NCBI GenBank assembly: GCA_947305035.1
Contig: CAMZCV010000005.1
Coordinates: 1-15,586 of the forward strand
Length of the DNA: 15,586 bases
Source of the DNA: an uncultured Coriobacteriales bacterium
GTDB lineage: Bacteria; Actinomycetota; Coriobacteriia; Coriobacteriales; Atopobiaceae
Direction of reading: 5' to 3'
The notes under the pieces were generated by a model. That model did not search any database, was not told where the DNA came from, and saw nothing but the letters and a program-made list of their open reading frames with translations. The translations under genes were made by a program, and so were the position numbers. Each line of letters starts with the position of its first letter. Positions within the stretch are counted from its first letter, which is position 1. Of this stretch, positions 6,845 through 14,880 are shown piece by piece.

Positions 6845-9412
6845 CTGCAGGTCCTCGAAGAACCCTGCACGGTAGTTTGCGAATTGAACCTCGCCCGTCT
6901 CCTGCGTGGCATCGAGATCCACATCTGCGGCGATGAAGAAGTCGTGGTCATCCTCGGTATCGCAAAGGGTCTGGCGCACATGCCAGACATGGCCGCGCAG
7001 CTCGTCGGCCACATCGATGGCGAGGTAGTCCCAACGGCGCGCGGTGTCGTCCACGATCACGTCCTCATGCGCGTCGTAGAAGTCGTCGAGCGCCTGCTTC
7101 CAGCGCTGCTCCCGCCAGCCCCATTCCGCATCGAGTTCGCCGAGCTCGCGGGCGTTGTCGGAGGCGATGAGGCGCACGCGCCGCCAGAGGGCGTTGCGCA
7201 CCAGCAGCGTCACGCCGCGGCGGTCGTGCACGACCTCGTTCGCGGCTCCCGGCGCGGCGAGCTGCTCGCCTATGCCCGGCTGCCCCGCGCCTGCCCACTC
7301 GTCGATGAGCGAGGAGTCGACGGTGCGCACCACCACGCGGAGCCACGAGATGATATCGGCCAGGCGGTCATCCACTTTCTCGGGCGGGATGGTGTGGTCG
7401 AGCACGCGGTATGCGTCGGAGAGATACCGCAGGAACAGCCCCTCGGAGCGCGCGATGCCCACGCGCGTCACATATCCCTTGAAGTCGCTTGCGCACTCGA
7501 TCATGTCGCGCAGGATGGATTTGGGTCGCAGCTCGAAGTCGCGCGCCCACGGCACCTCGGCGCAGTACTGCTCGAAGGCGGGTGCGAGCAGGTCTTCGAG
7601 CGGACGTGCGTAGGTTATCTCGCGAAGCCGCTCCACGCGTTCCTCGTATTCGATCCCCTCCGCCTTCATGCGGGCATTGGCCTCTTCACGTGCGAGACGC
7701 TCCTGGGCGCGCAGGATCTGGTACGGATCCTCGAGCGTTGCCTCGACCATGCTGATCGCGTCGAGGGCGTACCGATCGTCCTCGGGGTCGAGCAGCTCGA
7801 GCGCTGCCAGCAAGAACGGGGAGAGGGGCTGGTCGAGGGCGAAGTCCTCGGGAAGCGTGATGGTGAGGCGGTAGTCCTCGTCCGCGCCTTCGACCTTCTC
7901 GACAACGCCCGTCTGCATGAGGGTGGCGAGCACCTCGCCCGCCCGTGCGTGGAGCGCCGCTTTCTCGGAAGGGGTTTGCATGGAATCGTCGATGAGCTTG
8001 CCCACGCGCTCCATCGCCCTCCCGCCCTGCTCGCATTCGGCGAGCACCATGGAGTGCGTGACCTTCATGCGCGGGATGAGCGCCTCGGGCTGCGCAGCCA
8101 CGAGCTTGTCGAAGACCTGCTTGTTCCAGCCCACGAATCCTTCGGGCGGCTTCTTGGTCCGCAGCTTGCGCGCCGCCTTTGCATCTCCGCCCGCCTTGGC
8201 GAGCGCCCGGGCGCTGTCGATGTCGTATTCGGTTGCCTGTGCGATGACCATGCCCTCGGTGTCGAAGCCGGCGCGTCCCGCACGCCCGGCGATCTGGTGG
8301 AACTCGCGTGCGTTGAGACGCCTCTGGTGATGGCCGTCGAATTTCGCGAGCGCGGTGAGGAGCACGGTGTGGATGGGCACGTTGATGCCCACGCCCAAGG
8401 TGTCGGTGCCGCAGATCACGGGAAGCAGCCCCTGCTGCGCGAGCTTCTCCACGAGCAGGCGGTAGCGGGGGAGCATGCCCGCGTGGTGCACGCCCACGCC
8501 CGCGAGCAGAAGGCGCTTGAGGGTCTTTCCGAACGCAGTCGAGAAGGCCGTCCCCTTGATGGCCTCCTTGCACGCCTCGCGCTGCTCCTTGGTGGAGATG
8601 CCGAAGTTGGCGAGCGATTGCGCGCTGTTGAGTGCATCGTCCTGAGCGAAATGCACCGCGTAGATGGGCGCCGCGCCACGGTTGACCAGCAGCTCCACGG
8701 TTGCCTCGATGGGCGTCTCGACAAAGTCGAACGAGAGCGGCACGGGGCGTGGGGCGTCGAGCACGCGTTCCACCGGGCGTTCGGTTTGCCGCTCGAGTAC
8801 CTCGGCGATGGCGTCCATGTTGCCGAGCGTGGCGCTCATGAGCAGGAACTGCACGTGCGGCAGGGTGAGCAGGGGTACCTGCCAGGCCCAGCCGCGATCG
8901 CGGTCGCCGAAGAAATGGAACTCGTCCATCGCCACGCAGCCGATGTCGGCTTTGGTTCCCCAGCGCAGGGCATCGTTGGCGAGGATTTCGGCTGTGCAGC
9001 AGATGACGGGAGCCTCGGAGTTAATCACGGTGTCGCCGGTGATCATACCCACGTTGTCACGGCCCAGCACATCGCAGAGCTCGAAGAACTTCTCGCTCAC
9101 GAGCGCTTTGATGGGAGCGGTGTAGTAGCTGCGACGGTCGGTGCACATGGCCATGAAGCACATGCCCAGCGCCACCAGGCTCTTGCCCGATCCGGTAGGC
9201 GTGCCCAAGATCACATGGCTTCCCGAGGCGATGTCGAGAAGGGCCTCCTCCTGATGCTCCCACAGCTCGAGCCCGCGGGATTCCACCCAGCCGAGAAAGA
9301 GCTCGAGCGCCTCGTCTGCGGGGATGTTGGGGAAGTGCTCGTCGTCGGGCCATGGGACGAGCGCACCCAGCGAGCCGTAAGCGAACGGATCTCCAGCGCT
9401 TTGATTTCCCAT
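6833..9412 (-). CDS. SKI2-like DEAD/DEAH-box RNA helicase, DUF3516 type
   Basis: An 859-residue superfamily 2 helicase. Walker A GTPTGSGKS at 70-78, motif II DEFH at 163-166, SATLGN at 193-198, the GVGINVP segment at 341-347 and motif VI QIAGRAGRAGF at 373-383 place it with SKI2/HelY-like RNA helicases. The remaining part (about 430-859) matches the length and place of the DUF3516 region in actinobacterial helicases of this type. Such proteins are thought to unwind RNA in turnover or ribosome-related steps; the exact target is not known. The start ATG at 9412-9410 has GGGGAGGG 5-6 bases upstream. A much longer frame upstream, to 10825, is only the open antisense frame of the gatZ-like gene. 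It is the first gene of a unit with the HelD-like gene, so both products would be made together, pointing to a shared role in transcription or RNA handling. Confidence 0.9.
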   Translation of the reverse strand: MGNQSAGDPFAYGSLGALVPWPDDEHFPNIPADEALELFLGWVESRGLELWEHQEEALLDIASGSHVILGTPTGSGKSLVALGMCFMAMCTDRRSYYTAPIKALVSEKFFELCDVLGRDNVGMITGDTVINSEAPVICCTAEILANDALRWGTKADIGCVAMDEFHFFGDRDRGWAWQVPLLTLPHVQFLLMSATLGNMDAIAEVLERQTERPVERVLDAPRPVPLSFDFVETPIEATVELLVNRGAAPIYAVHFAQDDALNSAQSLANFGISTKEQREACKEAIKGTAFSTAFGKTLKRLLLAGVGVHHAGMLPRYRLLVEKLAQQGLLPVICGTDTLGVGINVPIHTVLLTALAKFDGHHQRRLNAREFHQIAGRAGRAGFDTEGMVIAQATEYDIDSARALAKAGGDAKAARKLRTKKPPEGFVGWNKQVFDKLVAAQPEALIPRMKVTHSMVLAECEQGGRAMERVGKLIDDSMQTPSEKAALHARAGEVLATLMQTGVVEKVEGADEDYRLTITLPEDFALDQPLSPFLLAALELLDPEDDRYALDAISMVEATLEDPYQILRAQERLAREEANARMKAEGIEYEERVERLREITYARPLEDLLAPAFEQYCAEVPWARDFELRPKSILRDMIECASDFKGYVTRVGIARSEGLFLRYLSDAYRVLDHTIPPEKVDDRLADIISWLRVVVRTVDSSLIDEWAGAGQPGIGEQLAAPGAANEVVHDRRGVTLLVRNALWRRVRLIASDNARELGELDAEWGWREQRWKQALDDFYDAHEDVIVDDTARRWDYLAIDVADELRGHVWHVRQTLCDTEDDHDFFIAADVDLDATQETGEVQFANYRAGFFEDLQAEE

Positions 9413-9532
9413 GGTTCCCTCCCCTCGAGTCCGTGTGTGGTAAGTATCAATCGTACCGCAAGGTGCACCCCTCCATCTGTGGATTCGCGTTACACTAGGG
9501 TCGCTATCTGCATGCCGACGAAGGAGATTCCC
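9413..9532. promoter_or_regulatory. Divergent promoter region between helicase and gatZ-like gene
   Basis: A 120-base gap between divergent genes. On the plus strand TACACT (9491-9496) is a plausible -10 box 37 bases before the gatZ-like ATG; the same hexamer lies at a similar distance before the rubredoxin gene. No good -35 is seen at 17-18 bases. The gatZ-like ribosome binding site is AAGGAG, about 6 bases before its ATG. No convincing minus-strand promoter was found. Confidence 0.4.
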
Positions 9533-10807
9533 ATGAGCAAGCTTTCGATGATGCAAACGGTTGAAGGAATGATCAAGCTGACCGCCGAGGGGCGTCCGTC
9601 CACGCTGATCGGCATCGGCCCCATGAGCCCCAACCTGCTGCAGGCCACCTTCGAGCTTGCCCGCGACTGCGACTTCCCGCCCATGTTCATCGCGAGCCGC
9701 AACCAGGTCGATCTGGACGAGCTGGGGGGCGGCTATGTGAATGGCTGGGACCAGTTCCGCTTTGCCGCCGACATCAAGGCTGCAGCCGACGCCGTGGGCT
9801 ATGAGGGCGACTACTACCTCTGCCGCGACCACGGCGGCCCGTGGCAGCGCGACGGCGAGCGCAACGCGCATCTGCCCGAGGACGAGGCCATGGAGCTTGC
9901 CCGCAAGTCGTACAAGGCCGACCTCGAGGCCGGCTTCGACCTGCTCATGATCGACCCCACCAAGGATCCGTTTGAGATCGGCAAGGTCATCCCGCTCGAC
10001 GTGGTGCTCTCGCGCACCGTCGACCTCATCCAGTACTGCGAGGACGAGCGCCGCGTACTGGGCCTGCCCGAGATCGGCTACGAGGTGGGCACCGAGGAGA
10101 CCAACGGCGGCCTCACCTCCACCGAGAAGTACCAGGAGTTCATAGAGCGCCTCAAGGTGGAGCTGGGTTCGCGCGGGCTGCCCATGCCCACCTTCATCGT
10201 GGGCCAGACCGGTACCCTCACGCGCCTCACCGAGCAGGTGGGTCACTACGACTTCGACAACGCGGTGTCGCTTGCCAAGATGGCCGCGAGCTACGGCGTG
10301 GGCCTCAAGGAGCATAACTGCGATTATCTGGACGACGTCACCATGCTCATCCACGCGCCCGCCGGCGTGACCGCGAGCAACGTGGCTCCGCAGTTCGGCA
10401 CCGAGGAGACGCGCGCGCTGCTGCGCCTTGCCGAGCTCGAGGGCAAGCTCGCGGAGAAGGGGCTCGTGGAGGAGCCGTCGCACCTGCGCGATGTGCTGCT
10501 CGAGCGCGCCATCCTCACCGAGCGCTGGCGCAAGTGGATGGTGGGCGACGACACCAAGCTCACTGTGGAGCAGATCTTCGCCGACCCCGAGAAGGCGCTC
10601 GTGATCCTCGACATCGCGGGCCACTACACGTTCAACGAGGAGCCGGTCAAGGCGGAGGTCGCCAAGAACGCCGCCAACCTCGCCGCGTGCCACATCGACG
10701 CGCAGCGCTATGCGGTCGACTGCATCAAGCGCTCCATCCGCCAGTTCGTCGAGGGCTACAACCTCGAGGGCCTTGGCGCGCGCCTGCGCGAGGTTCTCGG
10801 GGAGTAG
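9533..10807 (+). CDS. GatZ/KbaZ-like protein (class II D-tagatose-bisphosphate aldolase non-catalytic subunit family)
   Basis: A 424-residue protein similar by eye to GatZ and KbaZ of Escherichia coli: YLCRDHGGPW corresponds to the GGDHLGP segment, YEVGTEETNGG to IGTEVPVPGG, and LKEHNCDYLDD to EAHSTDYQ. In the known systems this subunit stabilises and activates the catalytic aldolase GatY/KbaY, which splits tagatose 1,6-bisphosphate into two triose phosphates in galactitol or N-acetylgalactosamine breakdown. The length equals the family's usual 420-430. No catalytic partner, kinase or PTS gene is in the window, so this copy may act with a distant aldolase or have another substrate. The start is fixed by AAGGAG before the ATG; the open frame further upstream is antisense to the helicase. 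Stop is TAG, which shows that TAG works as a normal stop in this genome. Confidence 0.82.
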   Translation: MSKLSMMQTVEGMIKLTAEGRPSTLIGIGPMSPNLLQATFELARDCDFPPMFIASRNQVDLDELGGGYVNGWDQFRFAADIKAAADAVGYEGDYYLCRDHGGPWQRDGERNAHLPEDEAMELARKSYKADLEAGFDLLMIDPTKDPFEIGKVIPLDVVLSRTVDLIQYCEDERRVLGLPEIGYEVGTEETNGGLTSTEKYQEFIERLKVELGSRGLPMPTFIVGQTGTLTRLTEQVGHYDFDNAVSLAKMAASYGVGLKEHNCDYLDDVTMLIHAPAGVTASNVAPQFGTEETRALLRLAELEGKLAEKGLVEEPSHLRDVLLERAILTERWRKWMVGDDTKLTVEQIFADPEKALVILDIAGHYTFNEEPVKAEVAKNAANLAACHIDAQRYAVDCIKRSIRQFVEGYNLEGLGARLREVLGE

Positions 10808-10819
10808 GAACGGCCCTTC

Positions 10820-10834
10820 CCGCATAACCTGCGG
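10820..10834. terminator. Small hairpin after the gatZ-like gene
   Basis: CCGCA and TGCGG form a 5-bp stem around a 5-base loop, 13 bases after the TAG stop. No T-run follows on the plus strand, so it is a weak terminator at best. Confidence 0.3.
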
Positions 10835-10849
10835 AGTTAAAAATGCCGT

Positions 10850-10886
10850 TTTTTGAAAATGATAGTCTGACTATCAAATTCAAAAA
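10850..10886. promoter_or_regulatory. 37-bp operator-like palindrome between gatZ-like and HAD genes
   Basis: The core is TGATAGTC-T-GACTATCA (10860-10876), a perfect 8-bp inverted repeat around one base. It is flanked by AA on both sides and then by a second perfect pair, TTTTTGAA and TTCAAAAA, making 16 of 18 positions per arm symmetric about base 10868. The segment is AT-rich in GC-rich surroundings and ends 53 bases before the HAD gene start. The single-base centre makes it more like a protein binding site (dimeric repressor) than an RNA hairpin. TTGAAA (10853-10858) could also be a -35 box lying within it. Confidence 0.6.
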
Positions 10887-10939
10887 GCAGCAAAACTGAG
10901 TTCCAAGGCGGCTGTCTGCACGCAAGGATTGGATTAGCC

Positions 10940-11797
10940 ATGATCAAGCTCGTCATGACCGATCTCGACGATACGCTCATCCCCTTCGGGAACCCCGGGG
11001 TGAGCGACTTCGCGCGTGCGGCCATCCACGAGCTGCTCGATGCCGGGGTGCACTTCGGGCCGGTATCGGGGCGCCCGCCCCGCTCGATGTCGTGGATGTT
11101 CGGCAACGATCCGGCGTGCTTCTCCACGGGCGCGTTCTCCAACGGGCAGGTTGTCTATGTGGATGGCCGGTTGTGCCACACGGCATCGATTCCCCGCGAC
11201 GTGATTGAGCGCACCGTCGCGGCAATCGACGAGATGGACGGCGTTCTGATCGCCCTGCTCGACCTCGAGGATGATTCCAAGGGAGCCTTCGTGACGCTGC
11301 GCCCCGAGGGAATCGGCGAGGTGCCCCAGAGATTTCCCTATGCGAAGACCGCGCGCGTGGGGCTGGGGGAGGGACCCTTTGTGAAGGGCTGCATCTTCTT
11401 CACCCGCGAGGACCAAGGCTACGTTACCGAGGTGCGCAATGAGCTCAAGGCGCGCGTCCCGGAGCTCGATTTCTTCCGTCCGAGCAACGTGATTCCCGCG
11501 CTCGACTACACGCCTGCGAATTGGAGCAAGGGCCAAGCGGTGCTGGCCGTTGCCCGCGAGCTGGGCATCCGTGCCGATGAGGTCTGCGTGTTCGGCGATT
11601 CCGAGAACGACATCGCCATGTTCGACGCCGTGCCCTACTCCGTCGCCGTGGCCAATGCCTGCTCCGAGGCCAAGGCCGCCGCGCGCTTCGAGGTCGGCGA
11701 CTGCCGCGAGGAGAGCGTGGCCAAGGCCCTCCTTGAGATCGCGGCCGCCTCACGGAGCGGCGAGCTGCCGGCGTTCCTCAGAAAGCCATCGAGCTGA
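10940..11797 (+). CDS. Cof-type HAD-IIB family phosphatase
   Basis: A 285-residue protein with all haloacid dehalogenase motifs: DLDDT at 8-12 (nucleophile D8, acid D10), VSGR near 40 (motif II), K197 in NWSKGQ (motif III) and FGDSENDIAMFD at 218-229 (motif IV, binding Mg2+). The Cof-type or HAD-IIB cap lies between motifs II and III, and the length fits the family. Members remove phosphate from sugar phosphates, flavin precursors or pyridoxal phosphate; the substrate cannot be told from sequence alone. The neighbouring gatZ-like gene might suggest a sugar phosphate, but 132 bases and a likely operator separate the two. The ribosome binding site (AAGGA) is about 11 bases before the ATG, which is rather far. 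It converges with the ferredoxin gene with a 24-base gap and no visible terminator. Confidence 0.87.
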   Translation: MIKLVMTDLDDTLIPFGNPGVSDFARAAIHELLDAGVHFGPVSGRPPRSMSWMFGNDPACFSTGAFSNGQVVYVDGRLCHTASIPRDVIERTVAAIDEMDGVLIALLDLEDDSKGAFVTLRPEGIGEVPQRFPYAKTARVGLGEGPFVKGCIFFTREDQGYVTEVRNELKARVPELDFFRPSNVIPALDYTPANWSKGQAVLAVARELGIRADEVCVFGDSENDIAMFDAVPYSVAVANACSEAKAAARFEVGDCREESVAKALLEIAAASRSGELPAFLRKPSS

Positions 11798-11821
11798 CCG
11801 TTGAGTTGTGTCCGAACGCGT

Positions 11822-12322
11822 CTAGGGCTCGTTGCAGGGAATCAAATCCAGAAGCTCTTTCGCCGTCTGTGCGGAAGCGCCCTCGCCGTCGGCGATGCGC
11901 GCGAGCAGCGCTTGGGCGTTGGCAGACTGCGGCAGCATGTAGCCTGACTCGCGCATGACGTCCTCATGCACCAGACGCAGGGATTTAACGGCCGCCTTCA
12001 TCAGGCGTGCGAGGCCTTCCTCGCCGGTTTCCGCTGCGATCTGGCGGGCGATCTGCTCCTCATCGGCCTTCGCACGCGAGAGCTCGCCCATCGCCTCGAG
12101 CACGGAATCCTGCTTCTTCTGCTGGGGCGGATAGGTTGCAGGCACCATGTAAATCGCGCCGCTCGGGCATGCCTCGGCGCACGCGCCGCACCCGACGCAC
12201 TTGTCCACGTCGATGACGCTGTTCTCGGTGTCGGTGGCGCCGTACGGGCACACGAACAGGCAGATGCAGTCCTTCGTGCACAGGCGCAGATTCCTCACCG
12301 CATACTTCCGAGGCGTGCTCAT
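11822..12322 (-). CDS. Two-cluster [4Fe-4S] ferredoxin-like protein with helical C-terminus
   Basis: A 166-residue protein. The second cluster motif is canonical, C42-x2-C45-x2-C48-x3-C52-P. The first is unusual: C15-x3-C19-x-C21-x3-C25-P, still four Cys and a Pro but with shifted spacing. The remaining 100 residues are mostly charged and helical, with no further Cys except one four residues from the end. It should carry electrons in the cytoplasm. The ATG at 12322-12320 overlaps the stop of the rubredoxin gene (ATGA), and GGAGGTGA about 9 bases upstream is the ribosome binding site inside that gene; a longer frame to 12370 has no such support. The overlap implies the two proteins work together, perhaps with the ferredoxin passing electrons to the rubredoxin protein. 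Stop is TAG. Confidence 0.85.
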   Translation of the reverse strand: MSTPRKYAVRNLRLCTKDCICLFVCPYGATDTENSVIDVDKCVGCGACAEACPSGAIYMVPATYPPQQKKQDSVLEAMGELSRAKADEEQIARQIAAETGEEGLARLMKAAVKSLRLVHEDVMRESGYMLPQSANAQALLARIADGEGASAQTAKELLDLIPCNEP

Positions 12323-12987
12323 GAGGCCTTCACCTCCATCTTCTCGAACTTCCACGCGGGCACCTTGCACACGGGGCAGAGCTCGGGTGCTTCATCGCCC
12401 ACATAGATGAATCCGCACGCCGCGCACACCCACACCTCGGTGTCCTTCAGGAACGCCTCGCCATCCTTCAGGTAGCGTCCTACCAGATACGAGAGCATGT
12501 TGGTGATGCGCTCGCCCCAGGTCAGGGCGCGCAGCGACCCGCGGTCTCCCGCAGCCTTGGCGGCGTTCCGCGCGGCGGCATAGCGCCCCGCGTCGCCCAT
12601 CAGCAGATCTGCCAGCCCATGGATATCCGCACCGTCGATGGGTTCGACCTGCGCGGTGAAGCTCTCGGCCAGCTGTGCGAACAGCGCGCTCTCGCGCGGC
12701 AGGTTCTGCTTCTCGCACCCACGCGCGAGATTGCCGCACAGGGCCGCGACCTGACCTGCGGACAGACCCGCCATCACATCGCCCTCGGCATCGGTGGCGA
12801 TGCGGATGGCTTCGTCTTGCGCGTCCGCGACGGGTTCGGCAGCTTCCTCCGGAGATCCCTCGATCTCGAAGAACTCCTTCGGAGCTCCGCAGCACGGGCA
12901 GGTCCAGTCGTCGGGCAGCTCTGCGAAGGGAACGGATTCCTTCTCGTCGTCATAGACGTACCCGCAAAGTTGGCAAACAGCCTTCAT
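12319..12987 (-). CDS. Double-rubredoxin, rubrerythrin-like protein without diiron ligands
   Basis: A 222-residue protein. The N-terminus is a rubredoxin-type iron site, C5-x2-C8 and C30-x2-C33 with GYVYD between. The C-terminus is a second, shorter site of the type found in rubrerythrins, C188-x2-C191 and C204-x2-C207. The middle (about 60-180) is helical, but shows no ExxH motif and only one His, so the diiron centre of true rubrerythrins appears lost. Rubrerythrins reduce peroxide in anaerobes; this protein may only carry electrons. The start at 12987 has GGGGGAG about 5 bases upstream; a TTG 18 bases earlier is less likely. TACACT (13028-13023) is a possible -10 box 36 bases before the ATG. 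It leads the overlapping pair with the ferredoxin gene. Confidence 0.82.
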   Translation of the reverse strand: MKAVCQLCGYVYDDEKESVPFAELPDDWTCPCCGAPKEFFEIEGSPEEAAEPVADAQDEAIRIATDAEGDVMAGLSAGQVAALCGNLARGCEKQNLPRESALFAQLAESFTAQVEPIDGADIHGLADLLMGDAGRYAAARNAAKAAGDRGSLRALTWGERITNMLSYLVGRYLKDGEAFLKDTEVWVCAACGFIYVGDEAPELCPVCKVPAWKFEKMEVKAS

Positions 12988-13063
12988 GCATCTCCCCCTC
13001 TCCAATCGTTTCCCCTGCTACCAGTGTATCGTGCGAACGTGCTGAGCGGAGATCAGGCCGCGC
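12988..13063 (-). promoter_or_regulatory. Probable promoter of the rubredoxin-ferredoxin pair
   Basis: A 76-base gap between the dehydrogenase stop and the rubredoxin start on the same strand. TACACT at 13028-13023 (in CGATACACTGG) is a possible -10 box; the -35 region has no clear TTGACA-like sequence. No terminator hairpin was seen, so read-through from the dehydrogenase gene is possible. Confidence 0.4.
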
Positions 13064-14257
13064 TTATCGTGCGTTGCGCAGAATCTGCTCCACGTCGTCC
13101 ACGGTGAGCACCTGGAAGAAGCCGCAGGTGCCGCCGCGCCCGTCGCAGATGCCCTGGGCGATTCTGCGCAGCTCCTCGTCGGTAGGCTCGACGCCCATCT
13201 CGGAGATGGTGGTGGGCATGCCGATGGAGTGGCACCACCTCTCGTAGGCGGTGATGCCGCGCAAGCCTGTGAGCTTGGGATCCGCGAAGTCTGCCTCCAC
13301 GCCGAACACGTTCACCGCGAACTGCGCGAAACGGGCGGGGTCGGTGTCCATGACGTAGCGCGCCCAGTGCGGGAAGAGCGCCGAGAGCGTGGCCCCGTGC
13401 GTGGCGTCGTAGATGGCGGAGAAGGGGTTGCCCAGCGCGTGGGTGGTCCACTCGTGGCCATGCCCGATGCCCACGATGTTGCTCTGCGCCATCGCGGCGC
13501 ACCACATGAGGTTGGCGCGCAGATCCACATTGCCGGGGTTGGCCAGAACCTCGGGCGTGAGCGTCACCACGGTGCGCATGATCGCCTCTGCCATGGCGTC
13601 CATGGTCTCGGTATGCACGGTGTGCACGAAGTAGCGCTCGCACACGTGGCAGACGATGTCCACCGCGCCGGCTGCCGTCTGGAAGGCGGGCAGGGTGGTG
13701 GTGAGGTCGGGCGCCAGAACCGAGAAGAGCGGGCGCATCTTGGGATCCTGGTACATGAGCTTATCGAGGGTGCCGTCGGCATTCTCCACGTCGACGACCG
13801 ACGAGATGGACGCCTCGGATCCCGCAGCCGCCGTTGTTGCGAGCACGCCGAAGGGGAAGATGGCTTTGGCCTCGCCGAAGATGGCGCGGCGGTAATAGCC
13901 CGTGGGGTCCTCGCCGGTACCGAGACCCACCGCGATGGCCTTGGTGGAGTCGATGGCGCTTCCTCCGCCGATGGCGAGCAGGAAGTCCACGCCCTCCTCG
14001 CGGCAGAGCTCGATGCCCTTGAGCACGAGCGACATGCGCGGGTTGGGAACCACGCCGTCGAGGTCCACATAGGATACGCCGGCGGCCTCGAGGCTCTTGT
14101 GGATGCGGTCGAGCAGGCCCGTCGCCTTCACATAGTCGCCGCCCCAGTGGATGAGCGCGCGCGTGCCGCCGAAGCTGGAGATGAGCTCGCCCAAGCGGTT
14201 CTCTCCGCCGTTCTCCATCACGAAGCGGGTGGGCATATCGAACATGAAGCTGTCCAT
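13064..14257 (-). CDS. Iron-dependent alcohol dehydrogenase, YqhD/butanol dehydrogenase-like
   Basis: A 397-residue group III alcohol dehydrogenase. The nucleotide-binding motif GGGSAIDSTKAIA is at 97-109. The metal ligands of YqhD (D194, H198, H267, H281) match D200 and H204 (AVDIVCHVCERYF), H273 (EWTTHALGN) and H287 (YDATHG) with the same spacing. Members reduce aldehydes to alcohols with NAD(P)H, for example butanal or toxic short aldehydes; which cofactor is used is not clear from what I can read. The length is normal. The start ATG at 14257-14255 has AAAGGA about 7 bases upstream. It precedes the rubredoxin-ferredoxin pair on the same strand. A role in fermentation or aldehyde removal is inferred from family. 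Confidence 0.9.
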   Translation of the reverse strand: MDSFMFDMPTRFVMENGGENRLGELISSFGGTRALIHWGGDYVKATGLLDRIHKSLEAAGVSYVDLDGVVPNPRMSLVLKGIELCREEGVDFLLAIGGGSAIDSTKAIAVGLGTGEDPTGYYRRAIFGEAKAIFPFGVLATTAAAGSEASISSVVDVENADGTLDKLMYQDPKMRPLFSVLAPDLTTTLPAFQTAAGAVDIVCHVCERYFVHTVHTETMDAMAEAIMRTVVTLTPEVLANPGNVDLRANLMWCAAMAQSNIVGIGHGHEWTTHALGNPFSAIYDATHGATLSALFPHWARYVMDTDPARFAQFAVNVFGVEADFADPKLTGLRGITAYERWCHSIGMPTTISEMGVEPTDEELRRIAQGICDGRGGTCGFFQVLTVDDVEQILRNAR

Positions 14258-14382
14258 GGGGAGTCCTTTCGCTGCTTAACCGTCTGGTACCAACATCATC
14301 CTACCGCACCGCACTTGCGCAGATACGATAAGATAACGGCGACAAACCGAATCGCACAATCGTGTTCTAGGCAGGAGGACAG
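14258..14382. promoter_or_regulatory. Divergent region between alcohol dehydrogenase and ECF sigma factor genes
   Basis: A 125-base gap. TAGGAT (14303-14298, minus) is a possible -10 box 41 bases before the dehydrogenase start. On the plus strand TACGAT (14324-14329) and TAAGAT (14329-14334) are possible -10 boxes for the sigma gene. No good -35 partner was found for any of them, and no clear ECF-type (GGAAC-like) promoter was seen. The sigma gene's ribosome binding site is AGGAGG at 14373-14378. Confidence 0.3.
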
Positions 14383-14880
14383 GTGGCGCGCGGAACAAGC
14401 ACCATAGAGGCAATCTATCGCCGCCATGTGCAGACGGTCTACCGGCTGTGCTACTCCTATCTGGGCTCGTCGGCGGAGGCCGAGGACGCAACCCAGGCAA
14501 CGTTCATGAAGCTCGTGGAGCATCCGCGCAGCTTCGAGAGCGAGGAGCACGAGAAGGCATGGCTCATCGTGGCCGCAAAGAACCACTGCCTCGACGTGCT
14601 CAAGAGCGCCGCGCACTCCCGCGTGGTGACGCTCGATGAGAACGTGCCCGAGCCGAGCATCGAGGACGAGGTCTTCGCCGATGAGCCGAGCGAGGTCATG
14701 CAGGCCATCCGCCGCCTGCCCGAGAAGTACAAGGACGTGCTGTTTCTGTTCTACTACGAGGGCAGGCAGACCGACGAGATCGCGCGCATGCTGGGATCTC
14801 CGCCCTCGACCATCCGCAACCGGTTGGCCGATGCACGGGCGCTGTTGAAGAAGGAGCTGGAAGGAGGTGGCAGGACATGA
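14383..14880 (+). CDS. ECF-subfamily RNA polymerase sigma factor
   Basis: A 165-residue sigma-70 family protein of extracytoplasmic-function size. Region 2 is at about 8-75 (IYRRHVQTVYRLCYSYLGS, then AEDATQATFMKL, then KAWLIVAAKNHCLD), and region 4 is at about 107-157 (AIRRLPEKYKDVLFLFYYEG, then the helix-turn-helix TDEIARMLGSPPSTIRNRLADAR). It directs RNA polymerase to a small set of promoters, usually in response to an envelope signal. The GTG start is supported by AGGAGG 4 bases upstream; that spacing is short but no better start exists. Its stop overlaps the next gene (ATGA), the usual layout of a sigma / anti-sigma pair. Confidence 0.9.
   Translation: MARGTSTIEAIYRRHVQTVYRLCYSYLGSSAEAEDATQATFMKLVEHPRSFESEEHEKAWLIVAAKNHCLDVLKSAAHSRVVTLDENVPEPSIEDEVFADEPSEVMQAIRRLPEKYKDVLFLFYYEGRQTDEIARMLGSPPSTIRNRLADARALLKKELEGGGRT

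Noticed and set aside
6830..9532. A plus-strand open frame of about 900 codons fused ahead of the gatZ-like gene
   Set aside because: It is the complement of the DUF3516 helicase. The true gatZ-like start has AAGGAG before the ATG at 9533 and the family alignment begins there.
9413..10825. Minus-strand extension of the helicase frame to 10825
   Set aside because: It lies opposite the gatZ-like gene; the helicase has a clear ribosome binding site at 9412 and helicase homology begins only after it.
11798..11821. Search for a terminator between the convergent HAD and ferredoxin genes
   Set aside because: The 24-base gap has no inverted repeat or T-run; nothing to report as a feature.
13229..14407. 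A 392-codon plus-strand frame opposite the alcohol dehydrogenase, overlapping the sigma gene start
   Set aside because: Antisense shadow; its residues show no domain and the dehydrogenase has all its metal ligands.
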